The notes under the pieces are model-generated. The model did no database searches. It worked only from the letters and a program-made list of their open reading frames with translations, and was not told the DNA's origin. A DNA stretch of 64,000 bases from Staphylococcus argenteus (GTDB lineage: Bacteria; Bacillota; Bacilli; Staphylococcales; Staphylococcaceae). The stretch covers positions 992,001-1,056,000 of the forward strand of contig NC_016941.1 of NCBI RefSeq assembly GCF_000236925.1, in the 5' to 3' direction. A program made the translations under genes and the position numbers. Positions 1-9,528 of the stretch are shown here, in pieces. Each line of letters opens with the position of its first letter. Positions within the stretch are counted from its first letter, which is position 1.

Positions 1-825
1 ATTCTTCTTGAAACGTCTGATAACCTTTACAGGCATTGGGAATGATAATAACGCAAGTAAGTAAAATAGTGAGCCTCCAGGCTTAACAATAATAGTTAGA
101 ACTATAAAAGCATAAGCGATAAAATACATAATTGCCATAAAGGCTAAAGATGCTTTTTTACCTAGTAATATTGGTAAAGTTTTACGACCGCTGGCTTTAT
201 CTTTAACACGGTCACGAATATTGTTAGCCATATTGATTAAACCGATTGTTATAACAATTGGAATACTTAACCAAATAGCATAATTTTGGATATTACCAGT
301 TTGAATAAAGAATGCAATAACAATTATAAACATACCCATAAATACGCCTGAGAATAGCTCACCAAAAGGCGTCCAAGAAATTGGGAAAGGTCCACCTGTA
401 TATAGGTAACCAACTGCCATACATACTAATCCAACAGGTAACAACCAAAACGAAGTGTTAACAGCTAAAAAGATTCCTAATAAAGCTGCAACGATATAAA
501 ATGCAATGGCTAGGCGTAATACAAGTTGTGGGCTCATTCCATTACGTACTATTGCACCACCAATGCCTACGGATTCATGATCATCAAGGCCCTTTTTATA
601 ATCATAATATTCGTTAAACATATTTGTTGCAGCTTGAATAAGTAAGCATGCAAGTAACATGGCAACAAACAAAGTAATTTTGATATGATCTTCGCTACCA
701 AGAAAATATATTTTAGATGCTGCGGTACCAACAAGAACGGGTACGACTGAAGCAGTTAATGTATGAGGACGCATTAAATGCCAATATTTCTTAACTGTAG
801 AATATTGCTGATATTGATTACTCAT
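1..825 (-). CDS. menA: 1,4-dihydroxy-2-naphthoate polyprenyltransferase MenA (C-terminus off the window)
   Basis: This integral membrane enzyme attaches the polyprenyl chain to 1,4-dihydroxy-2-naphthoate, giving demethylmenaquinone. The reading frame starts at the ATG at 825 after an AGAGG ribosome site, begins MSNQYQQYSTVKKYW and stays open for 275 codons to the window edge, so the last part (a few tens of residues, judging by family length) is missing. Seen in it are the UbiA-type first aspartate motif in NMFNEYYDYKKGLDD, the second one in NMANNIRDRVKDKASGRKT, and about seven to eight hydrophobic segments. It diverges from menF, with a 181-bp gap that must hold both promoters. Identification is firm. 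Confidence 0.95.
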   Translation of the reverse strand, partial: MSNQYQQYSTVKKYWHLMRPHTLTASVVPVLVGTAASKIYFLGSEDHIKITLFVAMLLACLLIQAATNMFNEYYDYKKGLDDHESVGIGGAIVRNGMSPQLVLRLAIAFYIVAALLGIFLAVNTSFWLLPVGLVCMAVGYLYTGGPFPISWTPFGELFSGVFMGMFIIVIAFFIQTGNIQNYAIWLSIPIVITIGLINMANNIRDRVKDKASGRKTLPILLGKKASLAFMAIMYFIAYAFIVLTIIVKPGGSLFYLLALLSFPMPVKVIRRFKKN

Positions 826-1006
826 TGAATACAAAACCTCTTTAAATCATATTTTTTATAACAAAGATATTTTAATAGAAAGTAGCACAAAGGTCAATTG
901 ACGTGAAAAATTGCAAGATAAGTTTAAGCAATTCTTGTAACACAATTATCCAAAAATGATACAATATAATAATGAGTGAAAAAAGACGAAGAAAGAAGTG
1001 AAATGG

Positions 1007-2368
1007 ATGGCTACGGGCGTAACAGAGGACGATATTGTCAAAGAGATATATGACAGCTCTAAGGAATGGGTTTCAGTTGAAGTGAAATTATCACAGTCGC
1101 TAGACCCGAGCACATTATTTCATCTCACTGACAATGAGGCAGGAGATCGCTTTTATATGCGTTTGAATGATAATCAAACGTCATATTTTGGTTATAAAGC
1201 AATTCAATTATTTAAAAATAATTTTAAAAATAAACAATCTATTTTTAGAGAATGGGAAAAATTAAAGCACGAAATTGCATTTATTCATCCACAATCGGGA
1301 AGACATCATCTTCGAATTGTTGGAGGATTTCAATTTTCAAGTCATAAGTCTGATGATGAATGGCGTGAATTTGGATTAAATCATTTCGTTTTACCAGAAG
1401 TACTCATTACTACAGAGGACGAGGGTACATTTTTAACATATACAGTACAACGTGAAAATTTTGACATGGATTCATTCAAAGCGTTAGTTGAATTTTTTAA
1501 TAATGCAATTGAAATAGATGTCGAAGATCAAAATGGGGAAATTATTCGTAACGAAGATATTTATAAAGATGACTGGCGTCAACTTGTTGAAGAAGCAATT
1601 GAGTCTATTAATAAAGAAGAAAAAATTGTGCTTGCTCGTAGACGATTAATTAAGTTTGATAAAGATATTAGTATTCCGTATATATTAAAACAGGCTTTTT
1701 CTAAAGAAAAAAATAGTTATATATTTTTATTAGAATCACAAGATTCAATTTTCTTTTCACAAACACCAGAACAATTGCTTAAAGTTAATAATCGAATTTT
1801 ATCGACAAAAGCAGTTGCAGGTACAATTAAACGATCACATAACGAAGAAGAAGATAAAAAACATGTTGAAGCCTTTTTAAAAGATAATAAAAACTTAGTA
1901 GAACATCGATTTGTTGTAGAGAGCATCTTACATGATATTGAACCATATATCACAGAATTAGATTATGATAAGACACCTAAAATTCTTAAAAATGATCACT
2001 TATATCATTTGTATACTGAAATAAAGGCACCTTTAAAAGACGATTCATATATCGGTTTAATAGACAATTTACATCCAACACCAGCTTTAGGTGGTTATCC
2101 TAAAGCCTTTGCAATTGATTTTATTGAGCAAAAAGAATTTGGGACAAGAGGGTTATACGGTGCACCGGTTGGTTATATAGATATATATGATGATTGTGAG
2201 TTTATTGTAGCTATACGTTCGATGCTCATAAAAAAAACACAAGCAACATTATTTGCTGGGTGCGGTATTGTTAAGGATTCTGATCCAGACAGTGAATTAG
2301 CAGAGACGAATCTTAAATTCTCACCTATGATGAATGCATTAGGAGTCGATATGAATGGGAAATCATAA
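1007..2368 (+). CDS. menF: Isochorismate synthase MenF
   Basis: This cytosolic enzyme converts chorismate to isochorismate, the first committed step to menaquinone. The protein is about 453 residues, the normal length for this family. The chorismate-binding fold is visible, with [19 protein letters not shown] and [12 protein letters not shown] near the C-terminus and [10 protein letters not shown] in the middle. An in-frame GTG at 998 would add three residues, but it lies inside the purine-rich stretch AGAAGTG that best serves as ribosome site for the ATG at 1007, so I prefer 1007. It heads menF-menD-menH-menB, whose genes overlap by 8-14 bases, implying translational coupling. Confidence 0.95.
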   Translation: MATGVTEDDIVKEIYDSSKEWVSVEVKLSQSLDPSTLFHLTDNEAGDRFYMRLNDNQTSYFGYKAIQLFKNNFKNKQSIFREWEKLKHEIAFIHPQSGRHHLRIVGGFQFSSHKSDDEWREFGLNHFVLPEVLITTEDEGTFLTYTVQRENFDMDSFKALVEFFNNAIEIDVEDQNGEIIRNEDIYKDDWRQLVEEAIESINKEEKIVLARRRLIKFDKDISIPYILKQAFSKEKNSYIFLLESQDSIFFSQTPEQLLKVNNRILSTKAVAGTIKRSHNEEEDKKHVEAFLKDNKNLVEHRFVVESILHDIEPYITELDYDKTPKILKNDHLYHLYTEIKAPLKDDSYIGLIDNLHPTPALGGYPKAFAIDFIEQKEFGTRGLYGAPVGYIDIYDDCEFIVAIRSMLIKKTQATLFAGCGIVKDSDPDSELAETNLKFSPMMNALGVDMNGKS

Positions 2369-4028
2369 AGAAGCATTAACTAAGCAAGTATATACATTTG
2401 CATCTGAACTTTATGCTTATGGAGTAAGGGAAGTAGTCATCAGTCCGGGGTCACGTTCAACACCGCTTGCACTTGCATTTGAAGCACATCCAAATATTAA
2501 AACGTGGATTCATCCTGATGAAAGAAGCGCAGCATTTTTTGCAGTAGGATTAATCAAAGGTAGTGAAAGACCTGTTGCTATTTTATGTACTTCAGGCACG
2601 GCAGCAGCTAACTATACACCAGCCATTGCTGAAAGCCAAATTAGTAGAATACCATTAATTGTATTGACGAGTGATCGACCACATGAATTAAGAAGCGTTG
2701 GCGCACCTCAAGCAATTAATCAGGTTAATATGTTTAATAATTATGTGAGCTATGAATTTGATATGCCACTAGCCGATGATTCTAAAGAAACAATTGATGC
2801 AATTTATTATCAAATGCAAATTGCTAGTCAGTATTTGTATGGACCACATAAAGGACCAATTCATTTCAATTTACCATTTAGAGATCCATTGACACCAGAC
2901 TTAACGACGACGGATTTACTAAAGTCAGAAATAAAGATTTTGCCACATTACCAAAAATGTATAAATGCAACAGCATTAAAAAATATTTTAAGTAAGCCAA
3001 AAGGTCTAATTATTGTAGGCGATATGCAACATCAAGAAGTTGATCAGATTTTATCATATTCAAAAATGTATGATTTGCCGATTTTAGCGGATCCACTAAG
3101 TCATTTAAGAAAATTTGATCATCCAAATGTAATCAGTACGTATGATTTATTGTATAGAAGCGGTTTAGAATTAAATGTCGACTTTGTTATACGTGTAGGT
3201 AAACCGGTCATTTCTAAGAAGCTGAATCAATGGTTAAAGAAAACGGAAGCATTTCAGATTTTAGTCCAAAATAACGATAAAATCGATGTATTTCCTATAG
3301 CACCAAATATTTCTTATGAGATTTCTGCGAATGATTTCTTTAGATCTTTAATGGATGATACAATAGTTGACCGAAAAGATTGGTTGGAATTATGGCGACA
3401 TCTTGAGAGGAAAGCGCGTGTTGAGATTAACCAGTACCTTGAACATGCTACCGATGAAAGTGCTTTTGTTGGGGAACTGATTAATAAGACGTCAGATGCA
3501 GAAGCTTTGTTTATAAGTAATAGTATGCCGATTAGAGATATTGACAATTTATTGTTAAATAAAAATATTGATATTTATGCTAATCGTGGTGCAAATGGCA
3601 TTGACGGTATTATTTCAACTGCTCTTGGAATGGCAGTACACAAACGTATAACATTATTAATTGGTGATTTATCTTTCTATCATGATATGAATGGACTATT
3701 AATGTCCAAATTAAATCATATTAACATGAATATTGTATTGTTGAATAATGATGGTGGTGGTATTTTCTCATATTTACCACAAAAAGATAGTGCTTCAGAT
3801 TATTTTGAACGCTTATTTGGCACGCCTACAGGTTTAGATTTTGAGTATGCTGCGAAGTTATATGATTTTGGCTTTAAGCGATTTAAACATATTTCAGAAT
3901 TTAAAAATGAAAAATTATCAAATGAAGATTCGACAATTTATGAAATGATTACAAATAGAGAAGTTAATTATGAGCAGCATCAAATTTTATATAAGAAATT
4001 GAGTGAAATGATTCATGCTACATTATAA
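2355..4028 (+). CDS. menD: SEPHCHC synthase MenD
   Basis: This is a thiamine-diphosphate enzyme that joins isochorismate and 2-oxoglutarate to give 2-succinyl-5-enolpyruvyl-6-hydroxy-3-cyclohexene-1-carboxylate. The 557-residue length is typical. The N-terminal domain carries [13 protein letters not shown] and [14 protein letters not shown], including the glutamate that activates the cofactor. The C-terminal cofactor-binding segment reads [13 protein letters not shown] followed by [12 protein letters not shown]. The start overlaps the menF end by 14 bases and uses AGGAG at 2341-2345. Confidence 0.96.
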   Translation: MGNHKEALTKQVYTFASELYAYGVREVVISPGSRSTPLALAFEAHPNIKTWIHPDERSAAFFAVGLIKGSERPVAILCTSGTAAANYTPAIAESQISRIPLIVLTSDRPHELRSVGAPQAINQVNMFNNYVSYEFDMPLADDSKETIDAIYYQMQIASQYLYGPHKGPIHFNLPFRDPLTPDLTTTDLLKSEIKILPHYQKCINATALKNILSKPKGLIIVGDMQHQEVDQILSYSKMYDLPILADPLSHLRKFDHPNVISTYDLLYRSGLELNVDFVIRVGKPVISKKLNQWLKKTEAFQILVQNNDKIDVFPIAPNISYEISANDFFRSLMDDTIVDRKDWLELWRHLERKARVEINQYLEHATDESAFVGELINKTSDAEALFISNSMPIRDIDNLLLNKNIDIYANRGANGIDGIISTALGMAVHKRITLLIGDLSFYHDMNGLLMSKLNHINMNIVLLNNDGGGIFSYLPQKDSASDYFERLFGTPTGLDFEYAAKLYDFGFKRFKHISEFKNEKLSNEDSTIYEMITNREVNYEQHQILYKKLSEMIHATL

Positions 4029-4818
4029 ATTTTACGAAGCGAAAGTCGATACGTCTCAAATATTAATATTGTTACATGGATTTCTAAGTGATAGTCGTAC
4101 TTATCGTGACCATATAGAAACTTTCACTAATGCTTGTCATGTTGTGACTATAGATTTACCTGGGCATGGTGAAGATAAATCACCCACTGATGTTGATTGG
4201 AGCTTTGATTATATTACAGCATCATTAGATCAAATTTTAGAACAATTTAAAGATAAATCGATTTCAATGCTTGGTTATTCTATGGGGGGACGTGTTGCAT
4301 TGTATTATGCATTACATGGTCGAATTAAATTATCGAAACTTATTTTAGAGAGTACATCACCTGGAATTAAGTTAGAAGCGGATCAAATAGAGCGACGTCT
4401 TATAGATGAAGCACGAGCAAAAGTATTAGAAATCGCAGGTATAGAAGTCTTTGTAAATGATTGGAAAAAATTACCGTTATTTCAAACACAATATCAATTA
4501 TCTGAGGATAAACAACTTCAAATTAGAGAACAACGGCTATCTCAATCACCAATTAAAATGGCAAAAGCATTAAGGGATTATGGTACAGGTCAAATGCCTA
4601 ATTTATGGTCACAAATAACTGAATTAAAAATGCCAGTATTAATCTTAGCAGGTGAGTATGATGAAAAGTTTGTACAAATAGCTGAAAAAATGGCAAATTT
4701 AATTTCGAATAGTAAATGTAAATTATTTTCTGCAGTAGGACATACAATTCATGTGGAAGATAATGTTGAATTTGATACAATGATATTAGGATTTTTAAAG
4801 GAGGAGCAAAATGACTAA
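4015..4818 (+). CDS. menH: SHCHC synthase MenH (alpha/beta hydrolase)
   Basis: It removes pyruvate from the MenD product to form 2-succinyl-6-hydroxy-2,4-cyclohexadiene-1-carboxylate. The 267-residue alpha/beta-hydrolase fold shows the oxyanion-side motif [15 protein letters not shown], the nucleophile elbow GYSMGGR (Ser89) and a late VGHTIHVED bearing the catalytic His. An acid is expected near GEYDEKF. Its start lies 14 bases inside menD and its end 8 bases inside menB, so it is co-translated with both. Operon position separates it from generic hydrolases. Confidence 0.93.
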   Translation: MLHYKFYEAKVDTSQILILLHGFLSDSRTYRDHIETFTNACHVVTIDLPGHGEDKSPTDVDWSFDYITASLDQILEQFKDKSISMLGYSMGGRVALYYALHGRIKLSKLILESTSPGIKLEADQIERRLIDEARAKVLEIAGIEVFVNDWKKLPLFQTQYQLSEDKQLQIREQRLSQSPIKMAKALRDYGTGQMPNLWSQITELKMPVLILAGEYDEKFVQIAEKMANLISNSKCKLFSAVGHTIHVEDNVEFDTMILGFLKEEQND

Positions 4819-5632
4819 CAGACAATGGGAAACACTTAGAGAATATGATGAAATTAAATATGAATTTTACGAAGGGATTGCTAAAGTGACGATAAATCGT
4901 CCTGAGGTACGCAATGCATTTACGCCAAAAACAGTTGCTGAAATGATTGATGCATTTTCACGTGCACGTGATGATCAAAATGTTTCAGTTATCGTATTAA
5001 CAGGTGAAGGTGATTTAGCATTCTGTTCTGGTGGAGATCAGAAAAAACGTGGCCATGGTGGTTATGTAGGAGAAGACCAAATTCCTCGCTTAAATGTATT
5101 AGATTTACAACGCTTAATTCGTATCATTCCAAAACCGGTTATTGCAATGGTAAAAGGTTATGCAGTAGGTGGCGGAAATGTACTTAATGTCGTATGTGAT
5201 TTAACAATAGCTGCTGATAATGCAATCTTCGGCCAAACTGGACCTAAAGTAGGCTCATTTGATGCAGGTTATGGTTCAGGATATTTAGCTAGAATCGTTG
5301 GACATAAAAAAGCACGTGAAATCTGGTACTTATGTCGTCAATATAATGCACAAGAAGCATTGGATATGGGCTTAGTTAATACAGTTGTACCTTTAGATCA
5401 AGTTGAAGACGAAACAGTTCAGTGGTGTAAAGAAATTATGAAACATTCACCAACAGCTTTACGTTTCCTTAAAGCAGCTATGAATGCTGATACTGATGGT
5501 TTAGCTGGATTACAACAAATGGCAGGGGATGCAACTTTACTTTATTACACAACTGATGAAGCTAAAGAAGGTCGCGATGCGTTTAAAGAAAAACGCGATC
5601 CTGACTTTGATCAATTCCCTAAATTCCCATAA
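4811..5632 (+). CDS. menB: 1,4-dihydroxy-2-naphthoyl-CoA synthase MenB
   Basis: This crotonase-family enzyme cyclises o-succinylbenzoyl-CoA to 1,4-dihydroxy-2-naphthoyl-CoA. The 273 residues include the crotonase oxyanion segments [13 protein letters not shown] and [14 protein letters not shown], the [21 protein letters not shown] region typical of MenB, and the C-terminal [11 protein letters not shown]. The ribosome site AAAGGAGGAG ends 4 bases before the ATG. It is the last gene of menFDHB and is followed by an intrinsic terminator. menC and menE are not in the window. Confidence 0.97.
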   Translation: MTNRQWETLREYDEIKYEFYEGIAKVTINRPEVRNAFTPKTVAEMIDAFSRARDDQNVSVIVLTGEGDLAFCSGGDQKKRGHGGYVGEDQIPRLNVLDLQRLIRIIPKPVIAMVKGYAVGGGNVLNVVCDLTIAADNAIFGQTGPKVGSFDAGYGSGYLARIVGHKKAREIWYLCRQYNAQEALDMGLVNTVVPLDQVEDETVQWCKEIMKHSPTALRFLKAAMNADTDGLAGLQQMAGDATLLYYTTDEAKEGRDAFKEKRDPDFDQFPKFP

Positions 5633-5652
5633 GTTATTTTGAAATTAAATTT

Positions 5653-5695
5653 AAGTCACTTGAGTTGCTAATTGGCGACATCAAGTGGCTTTTTT
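5653..5695 (+). terminator. Intrinsic terminator of menFDHB
   Basis: An 11-bp stem (AAGTCACTTGA with TCAAGTGGCTT, one G-U pair) and a 17-base loop are followed by TTTTTT, 20 bases past the menB stop. Confidence 0.85.
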
Positions 5696-5770
5696 AATAT
5701 TATTTGAAGGATAGTATGAGTAGAGAGTGTGACAGAAATCAATGTTCTAGGCACTACAATGTATTTTAGC

Positions 5771-6066
5771 GGGGCGCCAACACAGAGAAATTGGAACCCC
5801 AAATTCTACAGACAATGCAAATTGGCGGGGCTCAACATAGAAGATGCCGGAAAGTCAGCTGACATTAAAGTGCAAGTTGGCGGGGCGCCAACACAGAGAA
5901 ATTGGGACCCTAAATTCTACAGGCAATGCAAGTTGGGGTTGGGGCGCCAACATAGAGAATTTCAGAAAGAAATTCTACAGGCAATGCAAGTTGGGGTTGG
6001 GGTTGGGGCCCCAACACAGAAGGTGACGGAAAGTCAGCTTACATTAATGTGCAAGTTGGGGTAGGA
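5771..6066. repeat. STAR-type GC-rich repeat array, five units
   Basis: Five copies of a GC-rich core, GGGGCGCCAACA or variants (GGGGCTCAACA, GGGGCCCCAACACA), start near 5771, 5827, 5882, 5941 and 6005, so the spacing is 55-64 bases. On the other strand the core reads TGTTGGGGCCCC, as in the Staphylococcus aureus repeat (STAR) family. Two spacer types occur: type A (GAGAAATTGG ... AATTCTACAGGCAATGCAAG) after cores 1, 3 and, truncated, 4; and type B (GACGGAAAGTCAGCT ... ACATTAATGTGCAAG) after cores 2 and 5. Open frames across it (5729-6064, 5844-6026) merely translate the repeat and have no ribosome site. Confidence 0.88.
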
Positions 6067-6111
6067 CAGCAAGAATGAAATACTTGTTCTTTAGACATTA
6101 GTATTTCTTAT

Positions 6112-6171
6112 ACATGAGTTTTACTCATGTATTCCTATTTTTAAGTACACATTAGCTGTGGCTAATGTGTA
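6112..6171. repeat. Two adjacent short perfect hairpins
   Basis: ACATGAGT/ACTCATGT at 6112-6130 has a 3-base loop. TACACATTAGC/GCTAATGTGTA at 6146-6171 is an 11-bp stem with a TGTG loop. Neither has a U-tract, so they are not standard terminators. They sit between the STAR array and the ssp terminator. Function unknown. Confidence 0.6.
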
Positions 6172-6263
6172 AGAATCACTAAATAATAAATCACTAGTTG
6201 TTCTTTATTATCCTACTCCCTTTATCATTAGCAACAGTTTAGTCACAACAGAGAGTTTTGATA

Positions 6264-6306
6264 AATAAAAACGGGCTGGTGAGAAATTTAATTCTCTCCA
6301 ACCCGC
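6264..6306 (-). terminator. Intrinsic terminator of the ssp operon
   Basis: Read leftwards, a stem (CGGGTTGG-GAGAA with TTCTC-CCAGCCCG, small bulges) is followed by TTTTTATTT, about 26 bases past the sspC stop. Confidence 0.8.
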
Positions 6307-6331
6307 TAATGTATATATTAAATCATTTATT

Positions 6332-6661
6332 TTAAATTAATCTTTCATATAATATTGGTCTTGAAGTCCCAATGCCATCTTCAGATGAAGTTTGCATTAA
6401 TATATGTTGTGAATCATCATAATCTAGAATATAAATGATTTGATCATGGTGTAAGGGTGAAAACTTAATTCTTTGATGGGCAGTATCAATAAAAAGTATA
6501 CGATATTGATTTTGACTTGTATTATCACCATGTCTAATACAAATTGTTTTTTGTAATTGATGATTACTCCAATTACCAATGAATAAATTTATATTATTTT
6601 GTTCAAGGTGAGTCAAATTCGATTTGTCATAAATGAAATTTATAAATTGTAATTGATACAT
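6332..6661 (-). CDS. sspC: Staphostatin B, intracellular inhibitor of staphopain B
   Basis: A 109-residue protein without signal peptide that begins MYQLQFINFIYD. The family binds and blocks SspB in the cytoplasm, protecting the cell from prematurely folded protease. The conserved IGTSRPILYERL near the end includes the region that occupies the protease active site. It follows sspB by 37 bases and is the last gene of sspABC. Many substitutions are evident relative to the S. aureus protein as I remember it (for example the FSPLHHDQ segment). Confidence 0.95.
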   Translation of the reverse strand: MYQLQFINFIYDKSNLTHLEQNNINLFIGNWSNHQLQKTICIRHGDNTSQNQYRILFIDTAHQRIKFSPLHHDQIIYILDYDDSQHILMQTSSEDGIGTSRPILYERLI

Positions 6662-6698
6662 CGTTTTACCTACCTTTAACCAATATCAGTAACATTTT

Positions 6699-7886
6699 TT
6701 AATAACCGATCATTGAACCATACCAGTTGTAATCGCGGTTGAATGATAAGTGTAATAGACTAGAGTCAGCATCTTGAATTGACACTTCAGTATCCCAAGG
6801 ATTCCAATAGATGATTTTTTCTTGGTCATTAATTTTAGCGTTACCTACAACTGCAAGAGCATGACCTAAATGCGGATCATTAGGATTTTGAGATACGCTT
6901 TGTGCAAGAATCATAATACCTACATTATCTTTAGTAAGTTGGTCAACTTGATTATATGATGGGACACCTTCTTGATAGTGAATATCTCTACCTTGTGATT
7001 TTCCAAATTCAATCATTTGATTAGGGAAAGTTGAACAATTTACAAGTTCTTCTTCACTCACATTTGGATATAATGTGCGCATAATATCATGTGCATTATA
7101 AGTGTCTGTGTTTTTAGTTGCATTTAATAATGCTGCCATACTGAAACCAGCACACCAAGTATTATCGAATTGTTGCTCTCTAATTTTGAAGTTTTTTAAA
7201 GTGTTTTCATATTGAACTTGATCCTCTTCATTTTGGATAGTTTCACTTTCTTCAATTTTAGAAGGAGTAACTGTTGCTTTCAAATCTTGTTTCAATTGTG
7301 GTGAAACAGTTTTACTACTTTCTTTTTCTTTTATATTATTAACTAAAGGCGTTGCTTTTACTAATCTAACTTTGCCATCTTCCTCAAAGTAAAAACCTTT
7401 TTCATCAGTAAGAACTGTGATATTAGTGTCTTTATCTTTAATTTCGTTTAATTCTTTAGCAATAAAGTTTGAAATTTTTACGCTATAATTTCTATCATCT
7501 TTTGATTTGTTTAAATCATCTTTGTTTTTAGGGCTTAATGTTAAAATGTAGACAATTTTGCCATCTTTTATGACTGGATAATAATAACTATTATCTTCCT
7601 CGCCATTAAATTTATATATTTTAAAAGCTTCACCAAGTTCGTATTTACTAGATTGTGTATTGTTTTGTTTATCTAAAGCTTTTGCATAACCAGAAAATTG
7701 TTGATGTGCTAAATCGTCAACTTTTTGTGGTACTTTATCACTTTTAACTTTGATTTCTAATTGCTTAGATTGTGAATCAGCTTTTGCATTATTGTTATTG
7801 GCAAATGCGCCTAGTGATAAAATAAGCAAGGAAATAAGAGCAATGCTTATAATATTGAATATTCTAGTTTTACATGAATTATTCAT
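6699..7886 (-). CDS. sspB: Staphopain B cysteine protease precursor
   Basis: A secreted papain-like (C47) protease of 395 residues. A signal peptide (about residues 1-36, ending NNNAKA) is followed by a propeptide to about residue 221. The mature enzyme begins DQVQYENTLKNFKIR. The catalytic residues are Cys245 in DNTWCAGFSM, His342 in HLGHALAVVG and Asn362 in YWNPWD. In the known family SspA cleaves the propeptide and SspC inhibits any enzyme left inside the cell. AAGGAGG lies just before the ATG, and the 82-base gap to sspA shows no terminator. Confidence 0.96.
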   Translation of the reverse strand: MNNSCKTRIFNIISIALISLLILSLGAFANNNNAKADSQSKQLEIKVKSDKVPQKVDDLAHQQFSGYAKALDKQNNTQSSKYELGEAFKIYKFNGEEDNSYYYPVIKDGKIVYILTLSPKNKDDLNKSKDDRNYSVKISNFIAKELNEIKDKDTNITVLTDEKGFYFEEDGKVRLVKATPLVNNIKEKESSKTVSPQLKQDLKATVTPSKIEESETIQNEEDQVQYENTLKNFKIREQQFDNTWCAGFSMAALLNATKNTDTYNAHDIMRTLYPNVSEEELVNCSTFPNQMIEFGKSQGRDIHYQEGVPSYNQVDQLTKDNVGIMILAQSVSQNPNDPHLGHALAVVGNAKINDQEKIIYWNPWDTEVSIQDADSSLLHLSFNRDYNWYGSMIGY

Positions 7887-7968
7887 ATAATAACCTCCTT
7901 TAGAGTCAAAATTTTATGCGTTGGAAAGTCTTTACTTCTATTATTATCAGTACTAATCAAGATTTAAT

Positions 7969-8994
7969 TTATGCTGCATCTGGATTATCTGAGTTATTGT
8001 TATCGCCATTATCAGGGTTATTAGGTTGGTCAGGGTTGTTAGGATTGTCTGGGTTGTTAGGTTGATCAGGGTTGTTAGGTTGATCTGGATTATTTGGATT
8101 GTCTGGGTTATTTGGTTGGTCAGGATTATTGTTATCACTATCTGCAAAGTGAATATCTTGAATATTTTCTTTTAAGAAGTTACGTACATTTTCATTAATA
8201 AATACTGCGCCGTTAAATTCATTTGGCACGCCACCCCAATGAATTCCAATAACTTCATTTTTGTCGTTGAATACTGGTGAACCAGAGTTACCGCCAGTAG
8301 TACTTAAGTCATATTGCATTGCTTCGCCTTTTAAGTAAGTGATTTTTCCTTTACTTTCCCACATAGTCGCTACAGGTTTGTCTCCAGGATAACCAGTTAC
8401 AGTAATTGGTTGGTTAACTTGTGTTTCTGCATTATTGCTCATTGTCGCTGGTTTAACTACTTCGCCGATATGTTGGTTCTTGTCATTTGGAGAGAATTTA
8501 ACAATAGCTAAATCGCCTTCACCAGTATATTTAGTTATTTGTTCAGCTCTGAAACCACCGTTTGGATAATTATCTTGGCTTTTTGCAGAAGGGAAAGCTG
8601 TTAAAGCTTGAGGGTTACCATGTGTAGCGTCTACAACGTGTTTATTTGTTAAAAGTGTATCTTTACCTACTACTACACCTGAGGCAATAAATGTTCCAGT
8701 AGCTGATTCAACTTGAATAAAAGTAACAGGTGCATAATGTCCGTTAGTCGTATCTTCAATTTGATGACGGTCATTATTTGGTAAGATAACATTTGCATGT
8801 TCGCGTTGTTCAATTGGTTTCAAATTATTACCTTTTTGAATCTTAGGTGATTGTTGCTTATCTGATTGCGTCTGTTTTGCATGAGAATCTAGGGAATTAG
8901 AAGATAACGCATTTGCTGATGGGGAATTAACAAGAGTCAATGTTGTCAAAGTTGCAACTAATAAAGAACTAACTTTCAAAAATTTACCTTTCAT
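7969..8994 (-). CDS. sspA: Glutamyl endopeptidase (V8 serine protease) precursor
   Basis: A secreted S1-type protease that cuts after Glu/Asp and activates SspB. It has 341 residues: signal peptide about 1-29 (ending NSPSANA), propeptide to Asn68, and mature enzyme from Val69 (VILPNNDRHQ). The triad is His119 (LLTNKHVVDATHG), Asp161 (GEGDLAIV) and Ser237 (TTGGNSGSPVF). The C-terminal tail from about residue 287 is a Pro/Asp/Asn repeat. It is first in sspABC and has an SD-like GGAGG before the ATG. It differs at many surface positions from the S. aureus V8 protease I remember. Confidence 0.97.
   Translation of the reverse strand: MKGKFLKVSSLLVATLTTLTLVNSPSANALSSNSLDSHAKQTQSDKQQSPKIQKGNNLKPIEQREHANVILPNNDRHQIEDTTNGHYAPVTFIQVESATGTFIASGVVVGKDTLLTNKHVVDATHGNPQALTAFPSAKSQDNYPNGGFRAEQITKYTGEGDLAIVKFSPNDKNQHIGEVVKPATMSNNAETQVNQPITVTGYPGDKPVATMWESKGKITYLKGEAMQYDLSTTGGNSGSPVFNDKNEVIGIHWGGVPNEFNGAVFINENVRNFLKENIQDIHFADSDNNNPDQPNNPDNPNNPDQPNNPDQPNNPDNPNNPDQPNNPDNGDNNNSDNPDAA
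8008..8136 (-). repeat. Coding tandem repeat in the SspA tail (PDQ/PDN-PNN units)
   Basis: Residues about 287-329 of SspA alternate PDQPNN, PDNPNN and related tripeptides. The DNA is correspondingly a near-tandem array of 9- and 18-base units, prone to length change. A 64-residue frame (7953-8147) read in another phase is only a by-product. Confidence 0.85.
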
Positions 8995-9027
8995 TTAAAA
9001 ACCTCCAAAAAAATTATTTACAAGATA

Positions 9028-9055
9028 AATATAACACTAAAAGTTTTTAAGTCAA
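9028..9055 (-). promoter_or_regulatory. Candidate SigA promoter of sspABC
   Basis: Read leftwards, TTGACT (9055-9050), a 16-base spacer and TATATT (9033-9028) lie about 35 bases before the sspA ATG. This fits a vegetative promoter. Confidence 0.6.
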
Positions 9056-9077
9056 TAAGAATATATAAAAAAATTAA

Positions 9078-9113
9078 AAAGTTTTTGTAAAGATTAGTGT
9101 TTACAAAAACTTT
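9078..9113. promoter_or_regulatory. Perfect 14-bp inverted repeat upstream of the sspA promoter
   Basis: AAAGTTTTTGTAAA and its exact complement TTTACAAAAACTTT are separated by 8 bases (GATTAGTG). The repeat begins about 22 bases upstream of the proposed -35 box. It could be an operator for a dimeric regulator; the family is known to be controlled by agr, SarA, Rot and SaeRS, but I cannot assign which. It lacks the GC-rich stem of a terminator. Confidence 0.5.
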
Positions 9114-9461
9114 AAAGTAATTATAATTGAATTGTATTATACTTTATTTGGTTGAGTGAAATTAGTAGGGTGATTAATTGTTTGCATTTCCCCAATCAAA
9201 AAAATATGAATGGAGTTGTATAAAAAACAAAGTAATAGTAGGAAAGAGGAATGTTAATTTTAAATACTTTAAAATTTATAAAGTGAAATGGAATGTCTGA
9301 TTTTGAAGTTATGTACTCTGCATAAAGTCAGATTTTTAGTTCAACTTTTGAAAGTAACATCATTTTTAAAGACTGAATTAAGTCTTTTATGATTGAAAAT
9401 ATATCACTGAAAAAAAGCAGTAGATGTTAAAGTATAAAAAAGGGGAGATATATGGTGAAAT
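9114..9461. other. Intergenic DNA between sspA and the aminotransferase gene
   Basis: AT-rich, with no frame longer than about 15 codons that has a convincing ribosome site. It likely holds the far-upstream control region of sspABC. I see no RNA gene or repeat here. Confidence 0.5.
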
Positions 9462-9516
9462 GAAAAAATGAAAACTGAACGTAACATTTTTAAATTCAAT
9501 AACATAACGTCCAGTT
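9462..9516 (-). terminator. Intrinsic terminator of the aminotransferase gene
   Basis: Read leftwards, AACTGGACGTTA pairs with TTACGTTCAGTT around an AT-rich loop and is followed by TTTCATTTTTT, just past the stop at 9529. Confidence 0.65.
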
Positions 9517-9528
9517 CCTATAATTAAT

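Noticed and set aside
5729..6064. A 111-codon frame and a 60-codon frame across the STAR array
   Set aside because: Their sequence is only the translated repeat, without ribosome site.
5771..6066. Possible CRISPR-like array (regularly spaced repeats)
   Set aside because: Cores are short, GC-rich and variable, spacers are of two repeated types rather than unique, and no cas genes are near. It fits STAR repeats.
7953..8147. A 64-codon frame overlapping the SspA tail
   Set aside because: It is an out-of-phase reading of the PDQ/PNN tandem repeat, giving Ile/Thr/Leu-rich low complexity.
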